Part shown: positions 16,937 through 27,055 of the stretch, in pieces
Numbering within the stretch: position 1 is the first letter of the stretch
Layout of the letters: the number at the start of each line of letters is the position of its first letter
DNA from: JAEUPI01 sp963814435
GTDB taxonomy: Bacteria > Pseudomonadota > Gammaproteobacteria > Burkholderiales > Burkholderiaceae_C
Direction: 5' to 3'
Assembly (NCBI GenBank): GCA_963814435.1
Contig: CAWFCV010000012.1
Coordinates: forward strand, 115,995 to 179,994
Length of the DNA: 64,000 nt
Translations under genes and position numbers: made by a program
The notes under the pieces: model-generated
What the model was told of the DNA's origin: nothing
What the model saw: the letters and a program-made list of their open reading frames with translations, nothing else
Databases searched by the model: none

Positions 16937-17416
16937 TCAGGTCACCGTGTCGGTGCCCGGGTTGTCGCGTTGCGCGGCGCGGCGGCGTTCGTGGCTGCGC
17001 ATCGCCGCTTCGTCGCTGAGGTTCTGCTCGCGCCGCGCGGCATGGCGCAGCAATTCGCTGCGGCGGCGTTCGATCAGCTTCTCCACCGAACCGAGGCGCT
17101 GCTCGCGCTCGCGCAACGCGTCCACGGCCTGGCGCAGTCGCGCCTGGGCCTGTTCGGCCGTGGCCTTCTGCTGCCCGATGGCCTGATCCAGGCGCTGCAT
17201 GAAGCCCTGGTAGCACTGCACCAGCTCGATACTGCCCTGGCTGCGGAAGCGGGTCGTCCAGCGTTCGACATATTCGCTGCGGTAGTCGCAGAGCGTCTGC
17301 TCCTGCGCCGAGGCGTGTTGTGCCAGGCTCTCGGCGTGGCGCACGCCCAGCAGCGCCTGGTCGCGCTCGCTGCGTTCGCGTTCGAGCAGGGACAGCAGCG
17401 TGTCGAGCGATTGCAC
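16937..17416 (-). CDS. fliJ: flagellar export chaperone/stalk protein FliJ
   Basis: 159 residues, almost entirely charged coiled coil (SLLERERSERDQALLGV, KATAEQAQARLRQAVDALRE, EKLIERRRSELLRHAAR). FliJ acts as the central stalk of the FliI ATPase ring. Four bases downstream of fliI. Confidence 0.9.
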   Translation of the reverse strand: MQSLDTLLSLLERERSERDQALLGVRHAESLAQHASAQEQTLCDYRSEYVERWTTRFRSQGSIELVQCYQGFMQRLDQAIGQQKATAEQAQARLRQAVDALREREQRLGSVEKLIERRRSELLRHAARREQNLSDEAAMRSHERRRAAQRDNPGTDTVT

Positions 17417-17420
17417 GGCG

Positions 17421-18836
17421 TCAGCCCGCGCCGAGCACGGCGCGCAGGCCGGCCCAGCTGTCGTCCAGCGGCGCGCGCTGGTGCATGTCCTGCTGCAGCA
17501 GGCGGGTCAGCGCAGGTTGCAGCCGCACCGCGGCATCGAGTTCGGCGTCGTGCCCGGCCGCATAGGCGCCGAGCTGGATCAGGTCGCGCGCCTTGTTGTA
17601 CTTGGCCAGCAGCTGGCGCGCGCGGCGAGCGGCGTCCACCTGCTCGCGCGGCGCCACCGACGGCATCACGCGCGAGATCGAGCGCTCGACGTCGATGGCC
17701 GGGTAGTGACCGGCTTCGGCCAGTTCGCGCGACAGCACGATGTGGCCGTCGAGAATGCCGCGCGCGGCGTCGGCGATCGGGTCCTGCGGATCGTCGCCTT
17801 CGCTGAGCACGGTGTAGATCGCGGTGATCGAGCCCGCGCCATTGAGGCCGTTGCCGCTGCGCTCGACCAGCTGCGGCAGCTTGGCGAAGCAGCTCGGCGG
17901 ATAGCCCTTGGTGGCCGGCGGCTCGCCGATGGCCAGCGCGATCTCGCGCTGCGCCATCGCGTAGCGCGTCAGGCTGTCCATCAGCAGCAGCACATGCTGG
18001 CCCTGGTCGCGAAAGTGTTCGGCGATCGCGGTCGCGTAATTCGCACCCTGCATGCGCACCAGCGGCGGTGCGTCGGCCGGCGCTGCCACCACGACCGAGC
18101 GGCGCAGGCCTTCCTCTTCGAGGATGTCCTCGACGAATTCCTTCACTTCGCGCCCGCGCTCGCCGACCAGGCCGACGACGATCACGTCGGCCGCGGTGTA
18201 GCGCGCCATCATCGCCAGCAGCACCGATTTGCCGACGCCGGTGCCGGCGAACAGGCCGAGGCGCTGGCCGCGTCCGATGGTGAACAGCGCGTTGATCGCG
18301 CGCACGCCGGTGTCCAGCGGCTGGCGGATCGGATCGCGGTCCATCGCGTTGATCGGGCGGCGCATCATCGGCTGCTCGCACGCATCGATCAGTGGCCCGA
18401 GCCGGTCCATCGGCGCGCCATGCGCATCGACCACGCGGCCGAGCAGGCCATGGCCCATCGGCAAGTGCAGGCTGCGGTCTTCGCTGCGCCGCCACACCGG
18501 ATTGTCGCGGCCGAGCTGCGGCGCCATCCGGGGCGGCGGCCGCGGCACCACGCGCGCGCCGCTGGCCAGTCCGTGCACGTCACCGGTGGGCATCAGGTAG
18601 GCGCGGTCGCCGTGGAAACCCACCACCTCGGCCATCACCGGCGACTGGCCGACACAGCGCACTTCGCACACCGAGCCCACCGGGGCGCGCACGCCCGCGG
18701 CTTCGAGCACCAGGCCGGTCACACGGGCCAGCATGCCTTCGCTGACCAGCGGCTGCGGCACGGCCGCGTGCGCCTCCAGGTCGGCGAGGAAGCGGCGCCA
18801 GCGCTCGCGGCGATCGGTGCGCGGGCCGGCGTTCAT
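17421..18836 (-). CDS. fliI: flagellum-specific ATPase FliI
   Basis: 471 residues from ATG 18,836, whose ATGA overlaps the fliH stop. Walker A is GLFAGTGVGKS at 194-204; VIVVGLVGERGREVKEF, LLLMDSLTRYAMAQRE (Walker B) and the PPATKGYPPSCFAKLPQLVE region follow. This is the F1-beta-like ATPase energising flagellar export. A start at 18,866 would lie within fliH and adds an Arg-rich leader not seen in FliI. Confidence 0.97.
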   Translation of the reverse strand: MNAGPRTDRRERWRRFLADLEAHAAVPQPLVSEGMLARVTGLVLEAAGVRAPVGSVCEVRCVGQSPVMAEVVGFHGDRAYLMPTGDVHGLASGARVVPRPPPRMAPQLGRDNPVWRRSEDRSLHLPMGHGLLGRVVDAHGAPMDRLGPLIDACEQPMMRRPINAMDRDPIRQPLDTGVRAINALFTIGRGQRLGLFAGTGVGKSVLLAMMARYTAADVIVVGLVGERGREVKEFVEDILEEEGLRRSVVVAAPADAPPLVRMQGANYATAIAEHFRDQGQHVLLLMDSLTRYAMAQREIALAIGEPPATKGYPPSCFAKLPQLVERSGNGLNGAGSITAIYTVLSEGDDPQDPIADAARGILDGHIVLSRELAEAGHYPAIDVERSISRVMPSVAPREQVDAARRARQLLAKYNKARDLIQLGAYAAGHDAELDAAVRLQPALTRLLQQDMHQRAPLDDSWAGLRAVLGAG

Positions 18837-19526
18837 GCGGGAGCGGCCGCGTCGTCGTCCGACCACGGCAATTCGGTGCCCAGCGCCGAGGTGGCCTGCA
18901 GCCAGCGCGCGCCGATGCGTGCGTCGATGGTGCCCACGTCGGACAGCACGCGGCAGCCGCCGCGCTCGATCGAAGCGTCGGCGACCACGCGCGCGCCGCG
19001 CGCGGCGATCACCTCGGCCGCGCCTTGCTCGACCAGGGCCAGATCGTCGGGATGCACCTGCACCACGATGTGCCGCGCGCTGATCAGCACCGCATTGACG
19101 GCCTCGCGCGCCACCCGCGCGATGCGCTGCGGATCGCTGCGCAATTCGTCGCGCACCACCTGACGCGCGATCTCGGTGGCGACGCGGGCCAGGGTCTGTG
19201 CCATCTGCTGCTCCAGCGCGTCGAGCTGGGCGTCAAAGTCCTGGATCAGCGCGCCGAACTGCGCGACGTTGTGCTGCAGCAGCCCGCGCTTGAAGCTTTC
19301 CAGCGCGACCAGGCCGTCGCGGTAGCCGTCCTGGTAGCCCGATTGCCGCGCCGCCAGCGTGGCCGCCTGCTGGTCCTTGCTGGTGCGCGGTGCGTCAGCA
19401 TTTGGGGCTGTCGCCGGCGCGGCGCCAAAGGCGATTGGGCTGCCAGTTGGCAAAGTCCTGCAGTTCCTCGCGCGGGATGAATCGGCCGTAGCCGCCCGGT
19501 GGTGCCTTGGGACTAGACGAACTCAT
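18833..19526 (-). CDS. fliH: flagellar assembly protein FliH (one frameshift)
   Basis: The true N-terminus is MSSSSPKAPPGGYGRFIPRE at 19,526, whose first codons overlap the last 14 bases of fliG. After ELQDFANWQPN the frame shifts by one extra base (near 19,440) and continues as AFGAAPATAPNADAPRTSKD, a coiled-coil region (GYQDGYRDGLVALESF, LEQQMAQTLARVATEIARQV) and the C-terminal V1/E-like domain. 694 nt minus one gives 230 residues, normal for FliH. FliH regulates FliI and links it to the C-ring. Confidence 0.9.
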
Positions 19527-20509
19527 CGGCCGCTCCGCTGGCCAGCACGACCTGGCCCTCGTCGACCAGGCGGCGCACGGTCTTCAGCATTTCCTTCTGC
19601 TCGGACTCGACCTCGGCCACCCGCACCGGCCCGCGCGAGTCGAGGTCTTCGCGCAGCGTCTCGGCGGCGCGGCTGGACATGTTCTTGAAGATGCGCTCGC
19701 GCAGCTCGGGCGTCGCGCCCTTCAGCGCGATGACCAGCGACTCGGACTGCACTTCCTTCAGCAGCGTCTGGACGCCCTTGTCGTCGAGCTTGATCAGGTC
19801 GTCGAAGGTGAACATGTTGTCCTGGATCTTCTGCGCCAGGTCGCTGTCGGCCTCGCGGATGTAGTCGAGCACCGCGGTCTCGATCGAGCTGCCCATCAGG
19901 TTGATGATCTCGGCGGCCGTCTTCGACGCCGCCGAGCGAGGCCTTCTTCAGCTTGTCGGTGCCGGCCAGCACCTTGCCCATCACGTCGTTCAGATCCTTC
20001 AGCGCCATCGGCTGGATGCCGTCGAGCGTGGCGATGCGCACCATCACCTCGTTGCGGTGGCGTTCGGTGAACGCCTTCAGCACGCCCGAGGCCTGGTCGG
20101 GCTCCAGGTGCACGAGGATCGCGGCCACGATCTGCGGGTGCTCGTTGCGCAGCAGTTCGGCCACGGCGCCGGCGTCCATCCACTTCAGGCTTTCCAGGCC
20201 CGAGACGTCGCTGACCTGCATGATGCGGTCGATCAGCAGGTTCGCCTTGTCGTCGCCCAGCGCCCTGCGCAGCACGCTCTTCACGTATTCGTCGGAATCG
20301 GGCACCAGCACGTGCTGCTCGGCGGCCACGGCGGAGAACCGGTCGATCACCTGCTCGACACGTTCGCGCGTCACCGACTTCATCCGGGCGATCGTCTCGC
20401 CCAGGCGCTGCACCTCCTTGGGCGCGAGGTGCTTGAACACCTCGGCGGCCTGCTCCTCGCCGAGCGACATCAGCAGGATGGCGGCGCTTTCGAGGCCTTG
20501 GTCGTCCAT
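19513..20509 (-). CDS. fliG: flagellar motor switch protein FliG (one frameshift)
   Basis: N-terminal part MDDQGLESAAILLMSLGEEQ through DVMGKVLAGTDKLKKASLGG; then near 19,930 one extra base (GTCGAAGACG for GTGAAGACG) breaks the frame, which resumes as TAAEIINLMGSSIETAVLDY and runs to the torque helix region (LVIALKGATPELRERIFKNM, MSSRAAETLREDLDSRGP). Corrected length is 331 residues, identical to E. coli FliG. It links the MS ring and the stator-driven C-ring. Confidence 0.95.
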
Positions 20510-20536
20510 GGGTGGGCGGTGGGCGAGGGTGGCCGC

Positions 20537-22223
20537 CTACGCGGCCTCGTTGTGGACCCAGTCGCGCACGATGTGTGCGACCGCGGCGGGGTTCTGCTTG
20601 GCAAGCTCGCGCGCGTCGACCAGGCGCCGGTCGTTCAGCGGCGCTTCGAGCGGCAGGCGTCGCCCTGGCGCCCGAGGCCGGGTTCACCGGATCGGCGACG
20701 ACGGTGTCGACCTGGCTGCCGAGGACCACGCTGTTGGCGGTCTTGAAGGCGGGCTTGATGATGCCGGTGACCACCAGCAGCGCGATCAGCGCCAGCGCGG
20801 CGGGCACCGCGGCGGCGCGCACCAGGTCGACCGCCCAGGGCTGCTTCCACACGGGCATCGGTTCGGTCTTTGGGGTGGCCTCGATGCGGAAGGGCGCGTT
20901 GATCAACTTGATCGAATCGCCGCGGTCCTTGTTGAAGCCGATGCTCTCCTGCACCAGGGCGGTGAGCTTCTCGATCTCGTCGGCCGTCAGCGGGGTGCTG
21001 GTGGTCTTGCCCTTGGCGTCGGTGTTGACACGGTGGTTGACGACCACCGCGGTGTTCAGTCGCTTGACCACGCCGGTGGCGTTGCGCGTCACCCGCACGG
21101 TCTTGTCGAGTTCGTAGTTGGTGACGTTGTCGCGGCGGGTCGTCGCCGCGGTGGTGCCGCCCTGCGCCGCCTGCAGCGGTGCCGACGCACCGGTCAGCGG
21201 GGCGGTGGCCGGCACCGGCGGCTGGTTGCTCGCCGCGCCGGGCACGCCGGCGGGCGACGTGCCGGCGCCGTTGCTGGATTCGGACGACTGCTGGCTGCGC
21301 ACGGCGGCCGGCGCGTTGCCCTGGTTGGGCTTGAACAGCTCGTCGGTGGCCTCGCTTTGCGAGAAATCGATCTCGGCGGTCACGTTGGCGCGCACGTTGT
21401 CGCGGCCGAGCACCGGCTCGATGATGTCCATCACCCGGCGGACATAGCTCGACTCCACCTGCTGCACGTACTGCAGCTGCTGGGCGTCGAGCCCCTGGGT
21501 GGGGCCGTCGCCCGATGCAGCCGAGAGCAGCGAGCCGCTCGAATCGAGCACGCTCACCGCCTTGGGGTTGAGCTCGGGCACCGACGACGACACCAGGTGC
21601 ACGATGCCGGCGATCTGGGCGCGGTCGAGCGTGCGCCCCGGGTGCAGTTGCACCAGCACCGAGGCGCTCGGTTTCTGCTGTTCGCGGAAGAACCCGTTCT
21701 GCTGCGGCAGCGCCAGGTGCACACGTGCCGAGGCGACCGCCGACAGCGAGCTGATCGAGCGCACCAGCTCGCCTTCGAGCCCGCGCTGAAATGTCAGCCG
21801 CTCCTGGAACTGGGTCTGTCCGAAGCGGGCGTTGTCCATCAGCTCGAAGCCGGAGGTCGTGCCTTTGGGCAGGCCGCTTTGCGCCAGCTTCAGGCGCACG
21901 TCGTGCACTTTGTCGGCCGGCACCAGGATGGCCGCACCGCCCTCGCTGATCTTGTAGGGCACGTTCATCTGGGTCAGCTGCCCGAGCACGGCGCCGCCGT
22001 CCTTGTCCGACAGATTGGCGTACAACATCTTGTAGTCGCCGCCCTTGCTCCACATCGCCAGCGCGGCCACCACCGCGGCCAGCGCCGCGATGCCCAGCGT
22101 CAGCATCACCATCGCCTTCACCGGCACCGAGGTCAGTCGCGCCATCACGCTTCCGGGCGCCGGCGCGAGGGTGACCGCGCGCGCGGCGGCATTCGTCAGG
22201 GCGGGATTGATAGCGTTGTCCAT
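20537..22223 (-). CDS. fliF: MS-ring protein FliF (one frameshift near the C-terminus)
   Basis: N-terminal membrane helix (VMLTLGIAALAAVVAALAMW), ring-building motifs (YANLSDKDGGAVLGQLTQMN, ERLTFQRGLEGELVRSISSL, VLVQLHPGRTLDRAQIAGI), a second helix near residue 450 (ALALIALLVVTGIIKPAF) and a FliG-binding tail. At about 20,650-20,665 one extra base shifts the frame. The correct tail reads ...LPLEAPLNDRRLVDARELAK and ends DWVHNEAA at 20,537. 1,687 nt minus one gives 561 residues. First gene of the minus-strand fliF-fliK operon, divergent from fliE. Confidence 0.95.
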
Positions 22224-22434
22224 CGGCAGGTTTGGGTTCGAGGGTCATCGGGCCGGCCAGCGCGCCGGTAGTCGATGCCGCAGAAGTGAATGCATTGTTC
22301 GGTAGCGGCTGCTCGGCGTATGGGGTAAACAGCCGTGAATTCGGGCTTCAGTTCGCGCCATCGATGCCGAGTGCAACCCCTACAGTGGCGGCCATGGACA
22401 TCCGATTCGTGCGCCGATCGCGCGCAGCCGGCGC

Positions 22435-22767
22435 ATGAAGGTCGAGTTGAAGGCCTTTGACTTCGCCCAGGCTGTGGCCCGTGCCGGTCTGCGTGCCGAC
22501 GGCACGCCGCTGGCTCGAACCCAGGGTGCGGCGCCGGCCGCGGGCGCGAGCTTCCAGAACGCGATGGCGCAGGCACTGGGCTCGGTGAGCCAGTCTCAGC
22601 GACAGGCAGAGAGCCTGCAGCGCGAGCTGCAGCTCGACAACCCGGCCGTGAGCCTCGAGCAAACGATGATCGCCATGCAGAAAGCCCAGGTGGGATTCCA
22701 GGCCGTGATGTCGGTGCGCAGCCGCCTGGTACAGGCCTACAGCGAAATCATGAACATGCAGGTGTGA
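22435..22767 (+). CDS. fliE: hook-basal body junction protein FliE
   Basis: 110 residues. FQNAMAQALGSVSQSQRQAE, DNPAVSLEQTMIAMQKAQVGFQ (split conserved block) and SVRSRLVQAYSEIMNMQV are the FliE signature. FliE connects the MS ring to the rod. It is transcribed away from fliF across a 211-bp spacer that should hold both class II promoters; I could not pick convincing FlhDC or sigma-54 sites there. It converges with the pseudopilin gene. Confidence 0.96.
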   Translation: MKVELKAFDFAQAVARAGLRADGTPLARTQGAAPAAGASFQNAMAQALGSVSQSQRQAESLQRELQLDNPAVSLEQTMIAMQKAQVGFQAVMSVRSRLVQAYSEIMNMQV

Positions 22768-22855
22768 GCGCGGACGCAAGGGCGTCCCGACGGACGGCCC
22801 CTGCGCCTCGCGAACGACGCCGCGCATGCGGGCGCGGCGGCTGAGGCCATTCTTG

Positions 22856-23374
22856 TCAACAGCGTGGGTAGTCGCCCACCCGCATCGCCTGGGCGCAGAT
22901 GGTCGCCCGGCCGAGCGGCGTCATGTGCACGCGCAGCGAGTGACCGTGCGGCGAGACGAACTCGGCCGCCAGTGCGGTGGTGGGTATGGCGTCGTGGCCA
23001 TCGAACTGCGCGCTCGCGCCCGTGGACATCGAGATGCCCGGGTAGTCCTCGGAGTGCACAACCTTGTACGAGCCTGGTGCATTGCCGCGGCAATCGGGTT
23101 GCGGCGCCGGGCCAATGGCCCAGCACCAGGTCGTGCCCGCCTGTACGCTGACGTGCAGCGGCACGCTGGCCGGGCGCAGGCTTTCCAGGCGCGTCGCGCC
23201 GAGATCGAACGCCAGGTCTTCGGCGGCAGACTTCAGCCGCGCGCGCGCGAGCGCTTCGCCGAACGACGGCAGCGCAAGGCTCATCAGCAGCGCCAACACA
23301 CCGATCGCGATGACCACCTCGATCAGCGTGAAGCCGCGCGCTGTCGCGCGCCACACAACGTGGCGAGGGTTCAT
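22856..23374 (-). CDS. type II secretion / type IV pilus pseudopilin, GspH/FimT family
   Basis: 172 residues from ATG 23,374. A prepilin leader ending at ATARG|FTLIEVVIAIGVLALL has the canonical glycine before Phe+1 and Glu+5, then the hydrophobic stalk helix. The globular part contains LESLRPASVPLHVSVQAGT and two pairs of cysteines (WCW...DCRG, ICAQ...RC), as in FimT/GspH minor pilins. FimT-type proteins contribute to pilus priming and DNA binding. Its start overlaps the stop of the next pilin gene by one base. A pilin pair inside a flagellar block is unusual. Confidence 0.85.
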   Translation of the reverse strand: MNPRHVVWRATARGFTLIEVVIAIGVLALLMSLALPSFGEALARARLKSAAEDLAFDLGATRLESLRPASVPLHVSVQAGTTWCWAIGPAPQPDCRGNAPGSYKVVHSEDYPGISMSTGASAQFDGHDAIPTTALAAEFVSPHGHSLRVHMTPLGRATICAQAMRVGDYPRC

Positions 23375-23793
23375 CACGGGTTCCAGCAGCGCAGCGACGG
23401 TTCGTAGCTGATCACGCCTGCGGTGACGCGCAGCGTCACCTGGGAGCAGCCCGGGTCCTTGGCCTGCGGCCGGTCGGGATCCGCGCTGGCGCGCACCTCG
23501 TAACTGTCGGGGCCTTCGGAGAACATCGCCAATCGGTACAGGCCCTTGTCGCTGACGTCGCGCAGGCGACCTTCGAGCTTGTCCAGGCGCAACGCGTAGC
23601 GCCCATGGGCGGCGTGGTAGTCGGTCTGCGCCTGTTGCACCCGATGCAGCGCGACCACGGCATCGTTGCGGCGCTCGCGTTCGACCCAGCTGTGGTAGGC
23701 GGGCAGCACCAGGGCCATCGTGATGCTGCCCACTGCGCAGGCGGCGCACACATCGATCAAGGTCGAACCGCGCTGATGCTGCCTGGTATTCAT
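23374..23793 (-). CDS. PilE-like minor pilin with non-canonical cleavage region
   Basis: 139 residues. The prepilin-like N-terminus is QHQRG|STLIDVCAACAVGSITM: glycine -1 is present, but residue +1 is Ser instead of Phe/Met and +5 is Asp instead of Glu. The stalk contains two cysteines and is weakly hydrophobic. The following helix (NDAVVALHRVQQAQTDYHAA) and HGRYALRLDKL resemble PilE/FimA-like minor pilins. Translationally coupled to the downstream GspH/FimT gene. Whether PilD processes it is uncertain. Confidence 0.72.
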   Translation of the reverse strand: MNTRQHQRGSTLIDVCAACAVGSITMALVLPAYHSWVERERRNDAVVALHRVQQAQTDYHAAHGRYALRLDKLEGRLRDVSDKGLYRLAMFSEGPDSYEVRASADPDRPQAKDPGCSQVTLRVTAGVISYEPSLRCWNP

Positions 23794-23841
23794 GCCCGTG
23801 TGTGCCTGCCGTGACGCGTGGATACTGGCGTCGAAGAAGAT

Positions 23842-24612
23842 TCAATCCAACGACAGAAGTCGCCTGCGCTTCTGCGTCTGATCAATGTAGCGTTGCAGCA
23901 GGCGTTCAGTCTTCGGCTCGACGTGCATGAATTCACAACCGAGTCGCGCTCCCCGCGACGGTGAGTGAATCGCCGTGACATGGTGCAACATGAGATCCGC
24001 ATCGAAACGCGCGTCGGCATCCAGCTCGACATGCACCGCTCGGATTTCCAGTCCCGGTGCGATCGGCGGCACGTCGTCGGGCAGCAGCAGCGCACAACCG
24101 CCGATCGACACGTCGAGCACGCGCAGGGTCAACGCCATTTCCGGAATCGAGGGGTGGCGCAGTTGCGCGGTCGGCGAGCCGCGGTCGCAGGTGCGCACGC
24201 GGTAGCTGTCGCGACGCTGAAAGCGGTACATCTCGCCTGGCATGTCGGCCTGCAGCGCGCAGTGCTTCGCACCGCGCACCAGCAACAGGTGGTTCAAATC
24301 GAACTGCAGCTTCACCGCGTCGAGGTAGGCCACGCAGGTGGCCTCCTCGCCTTCGATCAGGCGCTGCAGCTGGGGACTGTCCGGGTCTGCGCTGAAGCTG
24401 ATGCGATGCTGCGCACTGTCGACCGTCCAGATCAGGGTCGTGTAGCCGATTGCCTCGGGCCCCGACAGCGACACCGGCACCAGGCGGTCGGCCAGCTGCT
24501 TCATCAGCGCCGCGATCTCGCGCGGCTGCTCGATGCGAAAGTCCGCGTAGGGATCGATGCCGCCGCTGGCGCCGATCGCCGCCGGCTGGGTGTCGAGGAA
24601 CTGGTTCGACAT
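23842..24612 (-). CDS. ycgR: flagellar brake protein YcgR (c-di-GMP receptor)
   Basis: 256 residues: an N-terminal YcgR domain (about 20-125: REIAALMKQLADRLVPVSL, RISFSADPDSPQLQRLI) and a C-terminal PilZ domain with the c-di-GMP ligands R134-x3-R138 (RRDSYRV) and DVSIGG at 167-172. YcgR binds c-di-GMP and slows the motor by contacting MotA/FliG. It sits 8 bases after the fliT stop, so it is probably co-expressed with late flagellar genes, and the EAL phosphodiesterase at 7.9 kb may feed into it. Confidence 0.93.
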   Translation of the reverse strand: MSNQFLDTQPAAIGASGGIDPYADFRIEQPREIAALMKQLADRLVPVSLSGPEAIGYTTLIWTVDSAQHRISFSADPDSPQLQRLIEGEEATCVAYLDAVKLQFDLNHLLLVRGAKHCALQADMPGEMYRFQRRDSYRVRTCDRGSPTAQLRHPSIPEMALTLRVLDVSIGGCALLLPDDVPPIAPGLEIRAVHVELDADARFDADLMLHHVTAIHSPSRGARLGCEFMHVEPKTERLLQRYIDQTQKRRRLLSLD

Positions 24613-24619
24613 GCCGGAC

Positions 24620-24921
24620 CTAGTGCAGCGTGCGCGCCTTGCCGGTGAGCATGTCGCCGAGTTGGTCGAGCCAGGGTTCGGCCAGGTTGCGGACTTCGGC
24701 GTCGTTGATCAGGATGCGGTGCATCAACCGTGGCCTTGCGCTGCGCGGCGGTGCCGCTCAGCGCATCGTGCTTCGCGGCCTGCTTGCAGCTGGCTGATCA
24801 GCAGCACGCAGGCGCCCTCGATCTTCACCACCTGCTCCCAATCGCCGGCGCGCGCGGCATTGAGCATGTCGGCGCTGGCGCGTTCGATGGCCTCGTAGTA
24901 GCTGAGCAGTTCGGTGTCCAT
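24620..24921 (-). CDS. fliT: flagellar export chaperone FliT (two frameshifts)
   Basis: Starts MDTELLSYYEAIERASADML and continues through WEQVVKIEGACVLLISQL, the FliT helical hairpin. Two extra bases (near 24,785 in CTGCAAGCAGG and near 24,728 in ACGGTTGATG) break the frame. Corrected, the end reads RILINDAEVRNLAEPWLDQL and finishes at 24,620, which is the conserved FliT tail. 302 nt minus two gives 99 residues. FliT chaperones FliD and, in enterics, antagonises FlhDC. Confidence 0.85.
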
Positions 24922-24959
24922 GGTGGTTCCTTCGATGGGTCGCGCGGCGGTGCGGGGCA

Positions 24960-25385
24960 TCAATGGGACGGCGCCGATTCGGCCTGCGGCCCGATGGACT
25001 TCCAGGCCTCCAGCAGAGGCTGCACCAGCCGCTGGCATTCGGCGATGGCGGGTTCGTCGTTGTGCAGGTTGGCGTGCGTGAGCCGCAGCGTGATGTAGCC
25101 GTACAGCTCGTGCAGATCGCGGGCCAGGGCACCACCGTCGTGCAGGTTCAGACCTGCGCGCAGGCCTTCCTCGACGATGCGCACGGCGCGTCCGATCGCG
25201 CGGCCCTTGACCGCCAGGTTGCCCGCCAGCATTGCGCCGCGCGCCTGCGCGCAGGCGCCGATGAAGCCCTCGAACAGCAGGGCCACCAACTGGTGCGGCG
25301 AGGCATTGGCCACGCCGGTGTCGACCTGCACGGTCTGGTACAGACCGGTGGCCAGCGGTGTGTCGGAACGGGTGCGTGCGAACAT
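24960..25385 (-). CDS. fliS: flagellin export chaperone FliS
   Basis: 141 residues with YQTVQVDTGVANASPHQLVA, LFEGFIGACAQARGAMLAG, IVEEGLRAGLNLHDGGALA and LHELYGYITLRLTHANLHND: the four-helix FliS fold. It keeps flagellin unpolymerised in the cytoplasm and delivers it to FlhA. Lies 38 bp from fliT and about 145 bp after fliD, probably one transcript. Confidence 0.95.
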   Translation of the reverse strand: MFARTRSDTPLATGLYQTVQVDTGVANASPHQLVALLFEGFIGACAQARGAMLAGNLAVKGRAIGRAVRIVEEGLRAGLNLHDGGALARDLHELYGYITLRLTHANLHNDEPAIAECQRLVQPLLEAWKSIGPQAESAPSH

Positions 25386-25529
25386 CGTCTCGGCTTCCTG
25401 TGATCGGCGGCGGGTGTTCTTGAATATCGGCCGCCGCGGCCGGCGACTTGAGTGCCGAACGAGCGTGGAATTGGACGGTAGAAGCGCACGCCGCGGCAGG
25501 CGCCGCGGTGCGGCGCGATCGACCGCGGC

Positions 25530-26974
25530 TCAGGAATTGCGGCTGTTGTTCAGCAGGTTCATCTGCTGCGTGACGTAGCTCGACAGACTCGTCAGCTGGC
25601 CCATCTTGGTGTCCAGCGCCGTGTACTGGGCACGCAGGCGCGCCTCGGTCTGCTGGACGCGCACTTCCATCTCGGCCTGCCGCTTCTCGTTGCTCGAGAT
25701 GCGGGTGCGCAGGCCTTCGCTGCGCGAGCTCAGTGAGCCGTCGACGCCGATGGCCTGATCGGCCTGCGTGCGCAGCAGCGTGGCGATGCCGTTGTTCGCC
25801 GGCACCAGCGTGTCACTGGTGGCGAAAAGCTTCTTCAGCTCGGCCAGATTGGCCAGGCCGTTGTCGAGCTTGGTGCTGTCGAGCTTGATCGACCCATCGC
25901 GCTGCACGTCGAAGCCGATGTCGGACAGGCGCGTGAACACGGTGCTGGTGCCGGCGCTGCCATGCAGGGTGTTGCGCAGCGACGCGCGCAGTCCGACCGC
26001 GGCGCTGTCGCCCTGCAGCGCACCGGCTGTCTTGCTGTTGGGGTCGTACTTGGTCTGGCTGGCCAGTTCCTTGTTCAGGTCGTTGTAGGCCGTGACGAAG
26101 GTTTCGATCTTCTTCTTGATCGATTCCTTGTCCGATGCGGTGCTCACCTGCACCGGCGCGTCCGGTGACGCGACCCAGCGTCAGCGTCATGCCCTCGACC
26201 AGATTGGTCAGCGTGTTGGTGCTCGACGTGACCGGGACGCCGTTGACCAGCGCGGCCGCATTGGCGGCCGACAGCGCCTGCGACATCGTGATCACGCCGA
26301 CCGATGGATCGTAGGCCAGCGCCGACAGGCCGCTGGGATCGACGCCATTGCCATCGATGTCGGTGACACCGATGCGAAAGCCGTTGGCCGCGCCGGTGGC
26401 CGCCGAATTGAACACCAGCCGTGCGCCGCGACGCGTCGGTCAGCACCGACGCGGTGATGCCGGCGTTGGCGGCGTTGACCATGTCGCGCACCTCGGCCAG
26501 CGACTTGGCCGGCGGGCCGACGGAGATGTCCACGGCCGTCGCACCGGGCTTGGCGGTGAAGCTGTTGCCGGCACCCCAGGTGCCGAGTTCGATGTGCAGC
26601 GTGCCCTCGCCGACCAGCTCGCTGGTCGAGGCGAAGATCTTGGAGACGTTGGATTGCGCCGACGCCAGCTGCGTCACCTGCACGCTGAAGCTGCCGGGCC
26701 GGTTGTTGCCGTCGGTGGTCACCGCCACCGATGCGCTGTCGCTCGAGGTGCCGGTGGTCTGGTTCCAGGTGGTGCTGCTGGTCAGCGCCGAGGCCGCATC
26801 GCGCAGCGCCGACAGGTTCGACTGCAGCTTGCCGAACGCCGACAGCTTGGTCTGCAGCGACGACGCCTCCTTCTGCAATTGCGAGATCGGCCGACGCTCC
26901 AGCGCCACCAGCTGGGTGACGATGCTGTTGACGTCCAGTCCACTGCCGACGCCTGGCGAAGAAATGGTGGCCAT
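25530..26974 (-). CDS. fliD: flagellar cap protein FliD (two frameshifts)
   Basis: N-terminal MATISSPGVGSGLDVNSIVT and the FliD_N helix (LQKEASSLQTKLSAFGKLQ). After VLTDAS one extra C near 26,435 shifts the frame to FNSAATGAANGFRIGVTDI. A second extra base near 26,167 (ACCGGACGCGCCGG) separates LTLGRVTG from VQVSTASDKESIKKKIETF. The C-terminal D0/D1 helix ends SLSSYVTQQMNLLNNSRNS. 1,445 nt minus two gives 480 residues. FliD caps the filament. A sigma-28 promoter is 26 bp upstream. Confidence 0.95.
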
Positions 26975-26999
26975 GGCTTTTTCCTCGTACGCCCTCGGC

Positions 27000-27026
27000 A
27001 TTTCGGCAGTCCGCGCGCGAACTTGA
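27000..27026 (-). promoter_or_regulatory. sigma-28 (FliA) promoter of fliD
   Basis: On the minus strand TCAAG (27,026-27,022), 14 bases, GCCGAAAT (27,007-27,000), one or two mismatches from TCAAG/TAAA-N14/15-GCCGATAA. It lies 26 bases upstream of the fliD start. Class III expression of fliDST(ycgR) is expected. Confidence 0.75.
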
Positions 27027-27055
27027 GTGAACTATTTCACGCCGGCCAACGCAAG

